Shown: positions 8,576 through 25,493, counted from the stretch's first letter. The stretch: DNA of 64,000 nt from Portunus trituberculatus (GCF_017591435.1 NC_059303.1:12581360-12645359), one strand, 5' to 3'. Numbers and translations: made by a program. The notes: generated by a model not told the origin, from the letters alone.

Positions 8576-10498
8576 ATGGATGGGGACCGGCGGGCTGCAC
8601 ACCTCAAATACCTGGTGGAAAAACTGACTACATCAGGGAAAGATAACCTTGATGAAGAAAAGTTCAAGAAAATTAAGAAAATATGCAAGCAGTCAGATAT
8701 ATATGTTATAGAACTATACAGACTTGTCATCAAACAACTGAAGAAAAAGCATGCTGAAATACGATACAGTGCATTTCAGATATGTGATGCAATTTTTCGC
8801 AGATCTCATTGTTTTCGAGAATTGCTTCTGAAAGACTTTATGCAGTTTATAGATCTTGCATTAGGTTTGGATCCTAAGAAACCTTTACCAAAGCCTGATG
8901 CAGTTGCTAGAAAACTCAAGCAGAAATGTGTTGAAGCTATTCAGTATTGGTATGATCATTTTAGTGATGGGTATTTAACACTTAAACGGGCATATAGCTA
9001 TTTAAGAGATTGTAAAAAAGTTGACTTTGCTGAACTTACGGCCAGAACTGAAGCAGAACAACAGAGAGCAGAGGAGGAGAGACGAAAGGCAGAAGAAATG
9101 AAGAATAAGAAGATTGAAAAGATTAAGAGGGAGCTTGAGGGAACTTCTGATGAAATAAATGATTGTATAACTCAGTTTCACAACTGTTTCAAATTATTGA
9201 TACCAGATGTTCATGATTTTTTCATTCCTCTCAGTAGTGAAGAAGTTGGCAGTCAGGAGGAAAGTCTTGTTACAGATAGTGGAAAAGATATTCAAGGAGA
9301 GGCATCATATGATGGTGATGAGGAGCTTGAAGAAAAAGCTGAATATGGCTCAGAATTTATGCGTGGTCATGGAATTATGAAAGGGACAAATGTTAAAATC
9401 ACTCTGGAGGATGTTAGAAAGGTGCAGAGGACTGAAGATAATGAAGTTGTGATAGAAAACCTAAAAGAATACATTTGTATCCTAAGTACTAAGCTATTAC
9501 CTAGTGTTAGAAGATGGGAGGAAATTATTCAGCCTTATAGTGCAGGTAATGAAAGTTTGATTAAGACTATTATTGATCACAAGATATCCATACAAAACTG
9601 TGTGAAAAGATTTGAGTCACTGAATATTGTTAATAAGGAAAACCAAACTGTAACCAAAGATATAAATTCTGATAGTGATGATGATGATGACTTCATAGAG
9701 GTACCTTGGGATGACCCAAGAGTGGTGAGGGCAGCTGCCTCAGAGGCTGCTTTGCTTGAAATCACCAAACATTCATCTAGCCATTCAACTTCATCTCAGC
9801 CTGATGAACCTGATAATCAACCATCGTCTTCTGGGTTGTGTCACACGTCCTCTCAGGTTCAGTCTGGCAGCAGTAAAACATCAGAAAGTTATAGATTTCC
9901 TGATGAATACCTCAGTAAAGGAACATCAGCACCAAAACGCCATCATAACCCTCTTGCAGGACTAAGCCAAGTGTGGACAGCCACAGCAGATTTACATGAA
10001 CAGGAGGAAGTTCAAAGTACAGGAGGCATTTTAGGGATAGCAACTCAGAGAGTAAATTACGAGCGGTCTTGGGAGCCAGTAAAATGGGCTTGTCGTGCAC
10101 CTCTCAAGACTGGGCAGTTGTGTCCCCGCAAAGATAGGGAAAAGTGTCCATTTCATGGCCCTATTGTTCCTCGTGATGAAACAGGGAAACCTCTGCGACC
10201 AGAGGATGCAGCCCGGGAGCAAGCAGCAAGAGAACAGTATGAGAGAGACCATCCAGCTTGGCAGGATCCACAACTTTTAGCAGAACTGAAGGCAGCAACT
10301 GGTGTAGATTTGAAGATAGACAAGGGAAGACGTAAAAGAAATAGATATGAAAATTTGACTGATCTTAAAAAGACAACACCTAAAGAAAGACTAGCTAAGA
10401 AGGTACTCAGTAAAAAGGCTGTTAGGCGTCTTAATGTTGCCCTAAATAAGGAACATAGGTCTGCTCCCAATACCTCAAGTGATTTTAGATTTTCCTAA
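8576..10498 (+). CDS. UVSSA: UV-stimulated scaffold protein A, single coding exon
   Basis: UVSSA is recruited to stalled RNA polymerase II with CSA/CSB. It brings in TFIIH and USP7 during transcription-coupled nucleotide excision repair. The 640-residue product is somewhat shorter than the human protein (about 709). Residues 1-150 form the VHS/ENTH-like domain, with HAEIRYSAFQICDAIFRRSH and a KKVDF end as in vertebrates. Residues about 155-190 are a charged coiled coil. At 366-378 the acidic-aromatic motif DSDDDDDFIEVPW fits the family's TFIIH p62 PH-domain binding segment. The C-terminal DUF2043 zinc region has Cys506, Cys516, Cys524 and His527 (C..CPRKDREKCPFH), then a basic tail. The start is the first ATG after the splice acceptor at 8510 and aligns with the family N-terminus. 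It is unusual in having no intron in 1.9 kb of coding sequence. Confidence 0.95.
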   Translation: MDGDRRAAHLKYLVEKLTTSGKDNLDEEKFKKIKKICKQSDIYVIELYRLVIKQLKKKHAEIRYSAFQICDAIFRRSHCFRELLLKDFMQFIDLALGLDPKKPLPKPDAVARKLKQKCVEAIQYWYDHFSDGYLTLKRAYSYLRDCKKVDFAELTARTEAEQQRAEEERRKAEEMKNKKIEKIKRELEGTSDEINDCITQFHNCFKLLIPDVHDFFIPLSSEEVGSQEESLVTDSGKDIQGEASYDGDEELEEKAEYGSEFMRGHGIMKGTNVKITLEDVRKVQRTEDNEVVIENLKEYICILSTKLLPSVRRWEEIIQPYSAGNESLIKTIIDHKISIQNCVKRFESLNIVNKENQTVTKDINSDSDDDDDFIEVPWDDPRVVRAAASEAALLEITKHSSSHSTSSQPDEPDNQPSSSGLCHTSSQVQSGSSKTSESYRFPDEYLSKGTSAPKRHHNPLAGLSQVWTATADLHEQEEVQSTGGILGIATQRVNYERSWEPVKWACRAPLKTGQLCPRKDREKCPFHGPIVPRDETGKPLRPEDAAREQAAREQYERDHPAWQDPQLLAELKAATGVDLKIDKGRRKRNRYENLTDLKKTTPKERLAKKVLSKKAVRRLNVALNKEHRSAPNTSSDFRFS

Positions 10499-10663
10499 AA
10501 ATTGAAATCACAACCTTGTAATACATAGAGTGAGACAAAAGACTCTAGGGAGGTTCATGATGGCTGTTGATGTGCAATTTTTTTACAACTAATCAGAATA
10601 ATAGTTCAACTTAGACAAAATCATTGTCTTAATTAATTACAAGCTATTGATTATGTCTTGCAA

Positions 10664-10673
10664 AATAAATAAA
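10664..10673 (+). terminator. Overlapping AATAAA polyadenylation signals after UVSSA
   Basis: Two overlapping AATAAA hexamers lie about 165 bases after the UVSSA stop in AT-rich sequence. This is a plausible cleavage/polyadenylation signal. Confidence 0.55.
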
Positions 10674-13560
<2,887 letters not shown>

Positions 13561-15837
13561 ATGCGCGCCAGGATGTGTCGGGATGGCAAGCGGTGGGTGG
13601 CGCTGGCCTGCACCTTATCGCTCTGGGTGAGTGGCGCGGCGGTTGTGGCAGGTGAGTGCAGGTGAAGATTTTCCGTGAGTACAAAATCAACGAAAAATTA
13701 TTGCTAATATACGTTTATTGGGACATTTACTTTTAAGTAAGAATCAATGATTATTGTTTATGTATTGTTAGAGGACTGTGTCCAGGGTGTGGGATGCTCC
13801 CAGTGTCCCGCTGGCCACTATACTCGGGCCTCCAATGGGTCTCTGCTGTGCTGTCCCTCGTGTGCTGCAGCGGTGCTCTACCATGGAGATATCCCCAGCA
13901 GCTGGTGTGTTTGCTATGCTGGTCAGTGTCGCTAAAGATTACATATGTGGTGGTAGTGTTGTTTTTTTTTCCCAACGAAGAGTAGATAGTAACTTGTGTC
14001 AGTGTTCGTAAATGCAATGTTTCGGATTGTTGCAGTATATTTTTAATAATTAATTGCTTTACTGATACCATTTAGATTGTCAAATACTACATATCATGCA
14101 TCAATTGAGTTTGACACTTGCAGCATCACATAAACACCAGACACATTATTTTGTTATTCGTGTGAGTGCATACCTAATTGTTATGATTTATTTAGATATT
14201 AGTGTATTCACATATTATTTTCATTTTTTCTTTTTTCTTTTTCTACCCTGCATGTTTCCTGTATCATTATGAAATGTTTTTGTTTTTCGAAAGTTATCAA
14301 GATTCATAACACAGAGCAAGCTGTGCTTCAACATTTACTTTTATTTCACAGATTCCATCTCTACTCTTCAACTCATACATTCTTCAATCTTATCCGGCAC
14401 AACATTTGAATGATCTCATTTGCAGTTTCCATTTATTCATGATATTTGCTTATCTTAGAGTTCATGTCCACATGACGGTTCATTGATTTTTAATCCTCCT
14501 AGACACGGAGACCCAAAGTTCTCCGGGTCCCCGAATGATTCGGTTCCCGGGACCTGCCAGGCTCTTGAATGGGGGAAGTGCAGACCTCGGAAGCAGTCCC
14601 TCATTTCAGGATGCCTTCTTCATTATCAACCACGGACCTGGCGGGCTAGGTGAGAAGATTATACACACACACACATTTAAATAAGGATCTTGTAATAGAT
14701 AATGAATGATTTTTCTATTAATAGATGAATGAGTAGATTAGGAAGACTGATTCTAGTAGCTCAGGAATCTACTCAGAACACGCTAATTCTCACAACATGC
14801 AACCACCAGCCCACTCCAAAATTCAGATGTCTTTCCAGGACATGTAAACAATGGTCGTGGTGGCGTGTCACCGGCCGTGCAGCAAGCTCTCACCCTGTTG
14901 GCAGACACCCTTGAGAACCTCAACGCCCGCGTCATCAGGCTGGAGGAGATCGTGGCGCGCACTCAAGGTGGGATCACCAAATTAAATTTTCTGAATTTTA
15001 GTCGTGAGTCGAGATGCTTAAGCCATGTACTGCCACGTGTAGGACGGAAGGTTTTTCGAAGGTTCTTTTATTTTCTTGTGTATGTTATGTGAAACCGTGA
15101 ATGGCAAGTTTGACCCTCGAGTAAGGATGATAAAAAGTTGTGAAAGAAACAGTTTTCATATGATCTTTTTGATTAATTGATTGATATTAACTATCATCAT
15201 AACAACAAATGACGGTGCTTATACAGATCAATATATTTCCTTTAAACGTTCTCAGAATTACAGCACTCCGGGACTCTTAACCGCGTGGGCACGGCCGCTC
15301 CCCCTACTTCTATTCCTGCCACACCGCCCATCGACAAGCCCTGTCCCACCAACTACTCCAGAATAGATGATAACTGTTACTACGTCTCTATGTGGCATGA
15401 CTATCGCGCCATGTGGCAGGTAATGGGTCCTGAACAAGAACTCGCATTTTGAAACATCTTTACCCTCATAAAGTAGATTTTTAAAGGCCAAGAATGATTA
15501 GTCGGCTTGTTTTTGATATTTTTTTTCTTATTGATAATGCAAAGATCTTTGTTAAATTGTCACTAGAATTATGAAAACACACTTGAAAATCTTTAATAAA
15601 GACTTCCGATAAAGCCAGAAGAAAGTAGCGGACTATTCAAAACTATTAGTTGAGAATACAGTCACATTATAACTGAGTTATCTTTACGCTCATCAGTCCA
15701 GTTTCTCTCCTTCAGGATGCTCGGACAGCGTGTGAGGGTCTAAGCGGTAAACTTGCAGAGCCGGTGACTCGTGGGGAATTCCTTGGCCTGACACGTCAGC
15801 TGAGCTCCATCTCGGCTACCAGTGGTGAGGCATGGTT

Positions 15838-15880
<43 letters not shown>

Positions 15881-16240
15881 GAAGTTTGATATTTTCAATT
15901 GTTTCAAATTACCCATCATCTGTGTACAGTAGGTAAAATCAATAAATCGCCATGAAATCAGACAGCTGTAGAGAATGAATCAATGTAACAAGAGCAGAGA
16001 CACTATAGACCGTAAACATAAAAGATATTCCTGCCACGTGTAAACCTCCTGTCAACAGGCTTCAGCTACTGGCTCGGTGGATTGTATCCCGGAGTATCCT
16101 GGCTGTGGATCTACGCCGGGAAGAATGTTACTCTCACTCCCGCCTACTGGGCTGAAGAAGACTTGACAGGGAAGAGAGTAACACCTGGGGATACTTCGTC
16201 TGGCCGCTGTCTCTCTGACTTACGCATTCAAGCCATCTAA
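13561..16240 (+). CDS. Secreted C-type lectin-like protein, 7 exons, frameshifted in the last exon
   Basis: Exons: 13561-13651, 13772-13921, 14503-14649, 14839-14967, 15256-15419, 15716-15824, 16059-16240. All borders are GT-AG and every phase agrees. Exon 1 encodes a signal peptide (RWVALACTLSLWVSGAAVVA). Exon 2 is a cysteine-rich module (residues about 31-80, including CSQCPAGHYTR and CCPSC). Exon 3 is Gly/Pro/Ser-rich. Exon 4 is a heptad-like neck (TLENLNARVIRLEEIV). Exons 5-7 are the C-type lectin domain, starting CPTNYSRIDDNCYYVS at about residue 202 and continuing with YWLGGLYPGVSWLW. As sequenced, the protein stops at 16238-16240 (323 residues), just after the C in GRCLS. The rest of the lectin domain, including its last two conserved cysteines, is in another frame. 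The carbohydrate-binding signature (EPN/QPD) is not evident. Decapod lectins of this class act in haemolymph recognition; the specific role is unknown. Confidence 0.85.
15540..15610 (-). mobile_element. Fragment of MITE-like family 2 in lectin intron 5
   Basis: The motif TTGTTAAATTGTCACTAGAA and the ATGAAAACAC that follows match, in reverse complement, the core of family 2 copies at 43727-43920 and 48331-48546. Confidence 0.4.
15841..15878 (+). repeat. (TC)n in lectin intron 6
   Basis: A pure TC run starts 16 bases after the exon 6 donor (GTGAGG at 15825). Confidence 0.9.
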
Positions 16241-16313
16241 ATATTACTACTTACCGGATGACTGTGGCTTTGAAAAGTACTTTATATGCCAGCTAATCGA
16301 TAGTAGTCAGTAG
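16215..16313 (+). pseudogene. Displaced C-terminal coding segment of the C-type lectin
   Basis: From CTG at 16215 a frame different from the upstream exon reads 32 codons to TAG at 16311-16313. It encodes YYYLPDDCGFEKYFICQL, which has the last two conserved cysteines of a C-type lectin domain. The switch falls in the run TGTCTCTCTGACT (16208-16220). A 2-base loss of one CT unit explains it most simply. This is either an assembly or sequencing indel, or a null allele. Confidence 0.7.
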
Positions 16314-18593
<2,280 letters not shown>

Positions 18594-21500
18594 TCAGACT
18601 AAAGTCGGCATAGCACCTTGTGTTATTTCACTGTAAATATTTTCATCATTCGTGTGTACTCTGGATCTTGGTAGAGGCTTCGGTGAGAATGAGGATCGGG
18701 AGTTAACAAGCTCTGAACTCGTCCCAGAGACTCGGATGACCGCTTTGTGGCCGCCGTGAGTAGAGGATATGCGACTCGCTCCATCAATGCCGCTGAAGTG
18801 ACTGCCAGTGTCCTCTGTGTGCCTTTCTGCCTCACTCATCTGATATCTCCTGCGGTCTCTCTTGTTTACTCGTGATTTTTTCTCCCTAACTTTGCAATCT
18901 GACGGCCTGCGAGGAACCACCACATACCCGTAGTAATTGAGCATCCCAGGGAAGTATGAACCACACGGAAACTGATGATGATCGTTGTTGAAAATACTCA
19001 GCAATTCTGTGTTGACTTGACGCTTTCTCTGGCGGATTGTGGGAGGGACGGGGACGGGGAAGTCATGGAGAGACGAGGCGCTGCGGTTTGACAAATTTGA
19101 CATGGCGTCCTCGGGGAGCACAGGTCGTGTGGAGCTGGGGCAGACTGGTGTCATATAATGTTGCTGTGGAGGTGGCGGCGGCGACTGAGTGACCACAGCA
19201 ACAGGAGATGGTTGAGATACGTTCTTCGTACGGCTGCGCAGGAGAGTCACGGAGACGAACACCATGGAGAAGATGCAGAAGGCGGCCGACACTCCCAGAG
19301 TGATGAAGAGGTACAAGCGACACTCACGCTCCTCGAGGGACTCCTGCTGCACCTCGTCCTCTGTTGATTTAAAGTGAGTGATCAGTAGGAATAATGAGAA
19401 CTTTTATTTGCATGTTATGAGATCTGCTACGAAAATCATTTGAAAAAAATGACCATATCTTAGTTCTAGGATTGATTAGTGCAAATTATTTTAGGTTTTA
19501 TGTACTGTAGCTCATATTAGATTAACTAACCTAATTTAGGCTAACCAAATTCAATCCCGAAATAGCTTGGGTAGCTCATTTTCACGTGATTGGAACTAAT
19601 AACGTGTTTCCTGTGAAGACAGACTAACACAGGAGCAAATACAAATTAATCTACATTAACGTGTTGAAGAGCATTACCGTAGTGCTGGTAACGTGACTGC
19701 CATTGCGATACACAAAGCGTAGCTTTTACAATTACCTGGAATTTTGACTCTGACTGATAGATTCCTCTCCCATTTGGTTGTGTTGTCTTGTCGTCGATGG
19801 CTGGAGGAGTGTGGCGTTGACGGTGAGGGCGAGATGGAGGAAGAGAGGCTCGTGACTGGAGGAGGATAGGGCGGTCCGGATGGCGCGGACCCACCTAACG
19901 TGACTGGAACGACTGTGGTGAACGTGTGGCTCACCGCTCGCTTTCGTCTTCCAAAACCAAGGAAGTCTGTTTCCCCTACACCGCCACAATTAACCTGCAA
20001 GACAATGGAGGAGAAGCATAATACATTGTTTCATCAACAGATGTGATTATAATTATAACTGATGATGAATGATTAACATATATTTCATCAATCAAGGAAA
20101 CATTGTCTTTCTATATATTTCGTAAGAGTCCCTTTGAAATCCACCTATTTTCCAGTCACTCGTGACCTTAAAGATCACGTGCAGTAAGTGCAACATGATC
20201 ACCACTTACAGGAGCACAGTCTTGGGCGTCCACGCAGCCGATGACATTGGCGGTGATCATGAGGGTGTCGCCTGGCTGCATGTCTTGAAACATAAACATG
20301 CGGAAGTTGAAGTTGTTGATGAGTGGGTTCCTCGGATCCCTCTTTGGGTGCTGCTTTGCGATCACCTGACGTAAGGCACAAAGCAAAAAGATTAAGTGAC
20401 ACGCTTAAAATTTACAGAGCAATGCCTTCATGTACTTGGCTCTACACAGGATCGCTTATACTTTACAACAAGCCGATGTTCAAATGATGAGCACACATAC
20501 TGTCAAGATGATAATAACTGGTGCAGTTATCTTTGTCCTCACTTTGTAAGTAGGGTTGCGACAGCCGTCAGCAAATACCAGGTCGGCGGCGTTGAGGATG
20601 GAGCGTGAGCGAGGCGGCCCCACCTTCTGGATGATGATAGTGGTGATGCGGCTGTACTGCCACCCTGCAACACACATACACAAGCACGCTTAGGAACCTC
20701 CCACGCAGTGGTAATTGTCCCCGTGAGGTTGACTGAGTGTGTCATATGAAAGACTGGTTGGCTGCTGTCTTGTCCCCATCAAAAGCTATATAACGTCACG
20801 CCATGTGAGAGAAGCACACATTTCTTATTATGGTAGATGAAGCTAATTCGTGAGTCGTTTTCCTTCCATAAATGGGTTCTTATTCCGAAGTCGGTTAGAT
20901 TTTCACGCTATTGATAAAAAATGAATATGGCGCAAGCTTTCGTTGTCTTCTGTCATTCTGCATCCTGAGTGTCATAAAGCACTTGTTTAGTACATTACAT
21001 CTAGAGTCCTTTAATGCAAGATCAAACTTGTAAAACACACACATTGCCTTGAAACCAGCTGAACCTTCATGAAATACTGGAAGTAAAGACCACATGATAT
21101 CAAAACTTGAGTATCTGGTGTCGGATCAGAAACTATAGCATGCTAGTGACTTTAAATCAGCCGACCCTTACCGTCGCCTGCCCGCACGATGGATCTCAGC
21201 TGCACCTCCTCCCCAAGATCAAGCTCTACTTCCGGCGTGACGATGGAGGCGTAGAGCTGTGTGCCAGGCAGCTTTCTGAAGAGGCCGATCTCACACTCGA
21301 ACTCCTGTTGCCCTCCCTCAAATACCGAGGCTGAAGACAATCCTGTACTGTGGGACGATAGGGAAAGGGGAGTATTTGGTTATGAGGGTTAAGGCAGTCC
21401 AATGAAGAGATGAATTACAGGGCATTATGTAAGAGGTGAGGAATGACTGTGAAGAAAATTCAGTACAATAATATTCCTGTTTTCCTTACAAAACATGTCT

Positions 21501-23797
21501 GTGCACATAGAACATTCACGTCTCCATGACTGTGGGCGGGAGCAGTGATGCCTAACTGAACATTTGAGTTTTGTTTTTACTTTTTTAATTTTTCTATTTA
21601 TTAATTTTTTTCTAAGTTACCATGAAGCCGATAGTTTCTGCTATACGTTAATGCTGATACATTCTGCTACAGACTTCGAAGTAGTAGCATCCAATGTTAC
21701 ATGGTACAGAAATATTTTCTCTCAATATGAAGAATCTATATCCCGTGAAATTTACTTTGAAACCAAGATGAATATGAAATTTTCAAAACTACTTACTAAC
21801 AACATTCCCGTCACCCATTACAAGGGCAAGTATAAGTGATAAGATGAAAGTGATGGTAAAAGTGGAAAAGTGATGCTAGTAACAACAACGCAGGCTCCCA
21901 GGAAGTGGAGAGTTAGCTGTGGAAGGAGTCGAAAGACGTAAAAGTGAAGTCTGGTGGGTTACTGTGTTTGAGTCACCTGGGTTACGTGGCTGTCAAATCT
22001 ATACATATATGCTTAATAAGAAAGGATATTAAGAGACATAACATCCTTGGACCTCGAATACTTATGTCCTTTGTTTAATTCATGAATGTGTGATGGTGTG
22101 CTGTGAATGATCTGCTCAGTCATGGCTCCTTGCACTGTCGTGTTATAATACTAGTATGTTGAGTAGGATCAGCAAAGTTCACTCTTCCCTTCTGACAGAA
22201 ACGATAAACAACTGTAAGTACAATTGGTTCAAAGTCCTTCCACACTTGCCACGGGCAAGACCTTGAGACTAAGAGTTTAGGGAAACTATGTATTGGTCCA
22301 ACGACGGTCGTCACCTATTGAATGAAATTTAATATCTGATACACTTGCTTTCTCTATAATTCAGAGAAGTAACACTATACACGCCCATTCGTTGAGCAGC
22401 AGCTGAAATCAAGTAAATGATTTGGATTTGACAGTGTCTCGAAATCCCCTGGTGAAAAGATTTCCATTCAAAGCGTCTATTCAAGCAAGAGTCAGAATAA
22501 GACTTGAGATGCTTGAGGGTCAGTCCACGTGGAGGTGTCGGCACCAGTACTCATGCTGTTAGTAAAGAGAACTTAGTAGTCATCGTTTGTCCAAAGAAGA
22601 GAACATGAAATGGGGAGTCTGGTGCCTACATGGAATCTTTGGCGGCGTACTTTGCCGTTGCTACCCTGAGCACATGAGTTTCCTGAGAAGTCTTGTCCTG
22701 GGGGCGGCACCTGATGTGGATTATCTCGTCCTCGGGAAGTTTGAGGCCGTTGACTAAAGGGAAACGCAGCTGCAGGCACAACCATGTCTGAAACCCACGC
22801 CATGGATTAAACTATGAAGGCAAACTATACGAACTTGAAAGTTAGCACTGTGGCTTCTTATGAGAGTAGGTGCATCACTTGTTAATTTGAATTATTCTAA
22901 ACAATTTACTGAGCAAAGTAAAACTATACACAGGAAAATCTTTCACTACTCCATTACTCCTTTTGCTATCAAGGATGCCTTTCCTTAGATATGAAGAGAA
23001 GCCATAGCAGTCTGAGAGTTTATTTACTGTAATTATGTGCTTCATATTGCATTGATACAAAAGCAATTTCATTCAGTTTTTACGTACAAGTTCCTCTTCC
23101 ATTAATTTTCCCTTTGTATATTGTAAATCAATTTACTGATGATATTTTAAATTTTGGGTTAATACTTTCCTTGCAGATATATCCAATTTAAATGCATACG
23201 TGAGAGTATTGTGACCTTGAGACTAAGAGTTTAGGGAAACTATGTATTGGTCCAACGACCAATACAACTTATAAGTTCATTGCTACGCTACATGACGCAG
23301 GATCATGTTTTGAAGCAAAGTACATCTACGGAGCACCTCTATTTTAAGTTACACGGATTTTAATTATCTTTTTTTTTGGGGGGGGGAGGGTTGTAGTGAA
23401 AGATTAATAACGTTTCTGCATTATTAACAGGAGAAACACTCTTGAGCACAAGACAAATAATCTCTGTGGTCTTTGAAAATAGCCCTGGGGAGAAAGCAAG
23501 GCGTTTCAGAATACGAGCTTACGTAAAGCAATCTATCAATACCTCATCATTCCCCAGACATCCACCTCACCTCCCCCGTGGGCTGGCGGCACTTGGACAC
23601 GCCGCACCGCTCTAGGTCGGACACGATGAGCTGGAACATGTCATTGGTGAGCTGCGTGGGGATCATCCTGCAGGCAGTGTTGATTGTCGGATCCACGTTG
23701 GGTCGGTCCTCGAACACCGGAATGGCGTTGTAGCCTTGAGGAAGCGACAGTACCGCCATAAACGAACTGGTGGTTCCTGTGTCCATGCATTTGATAT
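18594..23797 (-). CDS. ZP-domain, furin-site, single-pass membrane protein (partial 5')
   Basis: Exons in transcript order: 23571-23797, 22665-22787, 21172 to about 21330-21347, 20543-20664, 20210-20365, 19736-19994, 18594-19360. ZP-N: IKCMDTGTTSSFMAVLSLPQ, a Cys in TACRM, LERCGVSKC, then WLCLQLRFPLVNGLKLPEDE and IRCRPQDK. ZP-C: QEFECEIGLFRKLPG, LGEEVQLRSIVRAGDG, NAADLVFADGCRNPTYK, NNFNFRMFMFQDMQPGD and VIGCVDAQDCAP. A consensus furin site follows (GFGRRKRAV), then a Ser/Pro-rich spacer, a transmembrane helix (LFITLGVSAAFCIFSMVFVS) and a cytoplasmic tail of about 220 residues. Arthropod ZP proteins of this layout shape apical extracellular matrix and cuticle. The phase between 22665 and the 21330-21347 exon does not fit with the obvious donor, so one border there is uncertain. 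The 5' end lies above 23797. Confidence 0.88.
22259..22305 (+). repeat. 47-bp exact direct repeat, copy 1
   Basis: Identical base for base to 23213-23259. Both copies lie in ZP-gene introns in the same orientation, 954 bases apart. Confidence 0.85.
23213..23259 (+). repeat. 47-bp exact direct repeat, copy 2
   Basis: Identical to 22259-22305. It ends GTATTGGTCCAACGAC and is followed by CAATAC, making a short palindrome at its edge. Confidence 0.85.
23397..23521 (+). mobile_element. MITE-like family 2, truncated copy in a ZP-gene intron
   Basis: AACAGGAGAAACACTCTTGA, an AATCTCTGTGG motif and the end GGCGTTTCAGAATACGAGCT match the right half of the 48331-48546 copy. The left end is missing. 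Confidence 0.6.
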
Positions 23798-24728
23798 CTG
23801 CGCACGAGAGAGCATAAGATGTAAAGAGTTTCAGCCTATTTGGTTTAAGTTACTCGTCACTGGTCATATTGTGTAAGAGTAAATCAAGCAGTAAGGGCAC
23901 AGGTATGGTATGTAAAGGTATGGTATTCAGAGAAGTAAATGGAAAGAGGGAGTTATGATAGTGTAGCTAATGGAAGTACACGAACAACTGACAAATAGGA
24001 AAAAGGATAGGCTTGGGCTTAATGCCTATCGACTACACAAGTGTCATTAAAGCAGACATGTCAGCTTGTGGCCAATCCTTAACTGGAGTTGAAAAGTTAA
24101 GGATATCGGGAAAACTTCCTCATATAAAAGAATCACAGCAACTGGTCACTGATGGTAAAAATGATGATGAGAATGTACCGAAGTAAACATATATATTTAT
24201 TACTCCCCTATATTGCTTATCGTAGAAATCAAACTATAGGTTAGGTTAGAAAAACTTTTAAACTGAACGCTATCTTTTATCATGACTATCAAAGAAAATA
24301 GCAACGAAACAACCAAGAAATATTATTGGAACACTCCCTTAACATTCGGTCCTCCATGAGTGTTTACTTCTTGATCAGCTGCGCAAGTAGGAGTTTGATG
24401 TTGTGTATTTCTCTTAATTCCTTTAAGACTTTGAAGTGACTGTATAGAACTCATGCATGGATGGCATGCAGATGACACTGAGGAACTCCACTAAGCCCCT
24501 GGGGAGTGTGGAGGACGCGTGAGACAAGTGTTTATAAAAATAATCGTGGTAGAACCCAACTCGCCACATAAGGTACGTATTAAAACGTCTTATGTTCAGG
24601 TGACGAAAAGTTTCTTTCTCGTGTCCATAATGTCAATTTGTTATGGATTGCCAAATACGTATATGTATATCATTTCAGTACTTTGTCGAACTCATGCCAT
24701 AAATGAAAATCCATAAATGAAAATCATC

Positions 24729-24729
<1 letters not shown>

Positions 24730-24759
<30 letters not shown>
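24730..24759. repeat. (CA)n at the edge of the Pro/Ala-rich exon
   Basis: A pure CA run lies within 7 bases of the likely minus-strand donor at 24764-24765. The GT-rich minus strand offers many alternative donors. Confidence 0.9.
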
Positions 24760-24761
<2 letters not shown>

Positions 24762-24765
24762 TAAC

Positions 24766-25104
24766 CTGTGCCTGATCAGAGCCCGGGGGAGGTGAGGGAG
24801 AGCTGATGGGCATGGGAATGGCAGGTGGGCCAAAGCTTGTAGGAGTGGGCGTGGAGGGCGGCATGGGGATTGCTGGGGGCGAGGGGGAGGTGACAGGTGG
24901 TGCTGGAGCACCCGAACCAAGGGCTGCTGGGGGTTGCGGGCGCGCAGGTGGTGCTGGTGGACGTGGCGGTGCTGGGGGTTGTGGTGCTGCTGGTGGGGAA
25001 GGCGCTGGAGGTCTTGCGGGGGGCGCAGGTGCCGCTGGTGGTGCAGGTGCGGCAGGGGGACCGAAGCTGGGTGGGGCGGCTATCCCTCTGGTGCTGTCCA
25101 GGAG
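24766..25104 (-). CDS. Candidate Pro/Ala-rich exon, possibly of the ZP gene
   Basis: After a minus-strand acceptor (CCCTCACAG) the frame is open for 113 codons of Pro/Ala-rich sequence (for example PPAAPAPPAAPAPPARPPAP). It continues to a weak donor (CAG|GTTACA) beside a CA repeat. The phase does not join cleanly to the ZP-N exon at 23797, which needs one leftover base. It may be a linker exon, an alternative cassette, or low-complexity noise, since the plus strand is also open. Confidence 0.4.
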
Positions 25105-25493
25105 CTGTGAGGGCGAGGGGTGGTAGGTTGTGAGTTATGGCGGTCCCGGTGAACTTTGGGAGAACACTTGTGGGTTAGGAATTATGTTATAGAGTGATTG
25201 TAATGCACATTTGTGGCACATGAGGTTATGAAGGAATGGTACGCATTGGTAATGATGAACTTTATGTACTTACATTACAGTACGCGATTACTTTGCATAT
25301 ACTATAATGTACTTAATTACAGTGGCAACACGGATGTGACTGTGGTTGTAGTGATATATTAACATTTCCAATGAAAAACACTTGAAAATCTGACGAGGGT
25401 AGTGCCGTCCTTCTTGGCGACCTAGCCAACGGCCACCAAGGTCCTGCGGGCAGACCTGTGTTAGCCTGCCCCGTCCTTTGCCCCGTCCCTTAC

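Noticed and set aside
8576..10498. Processed pseudogene of UVSSA
   Set aside because: Although intronless, it has no frameshift or stop, keeps the domain motifs and has a spliced-leader acceptor upstream and AATAAA downstream; no poly(A) tract at the end.
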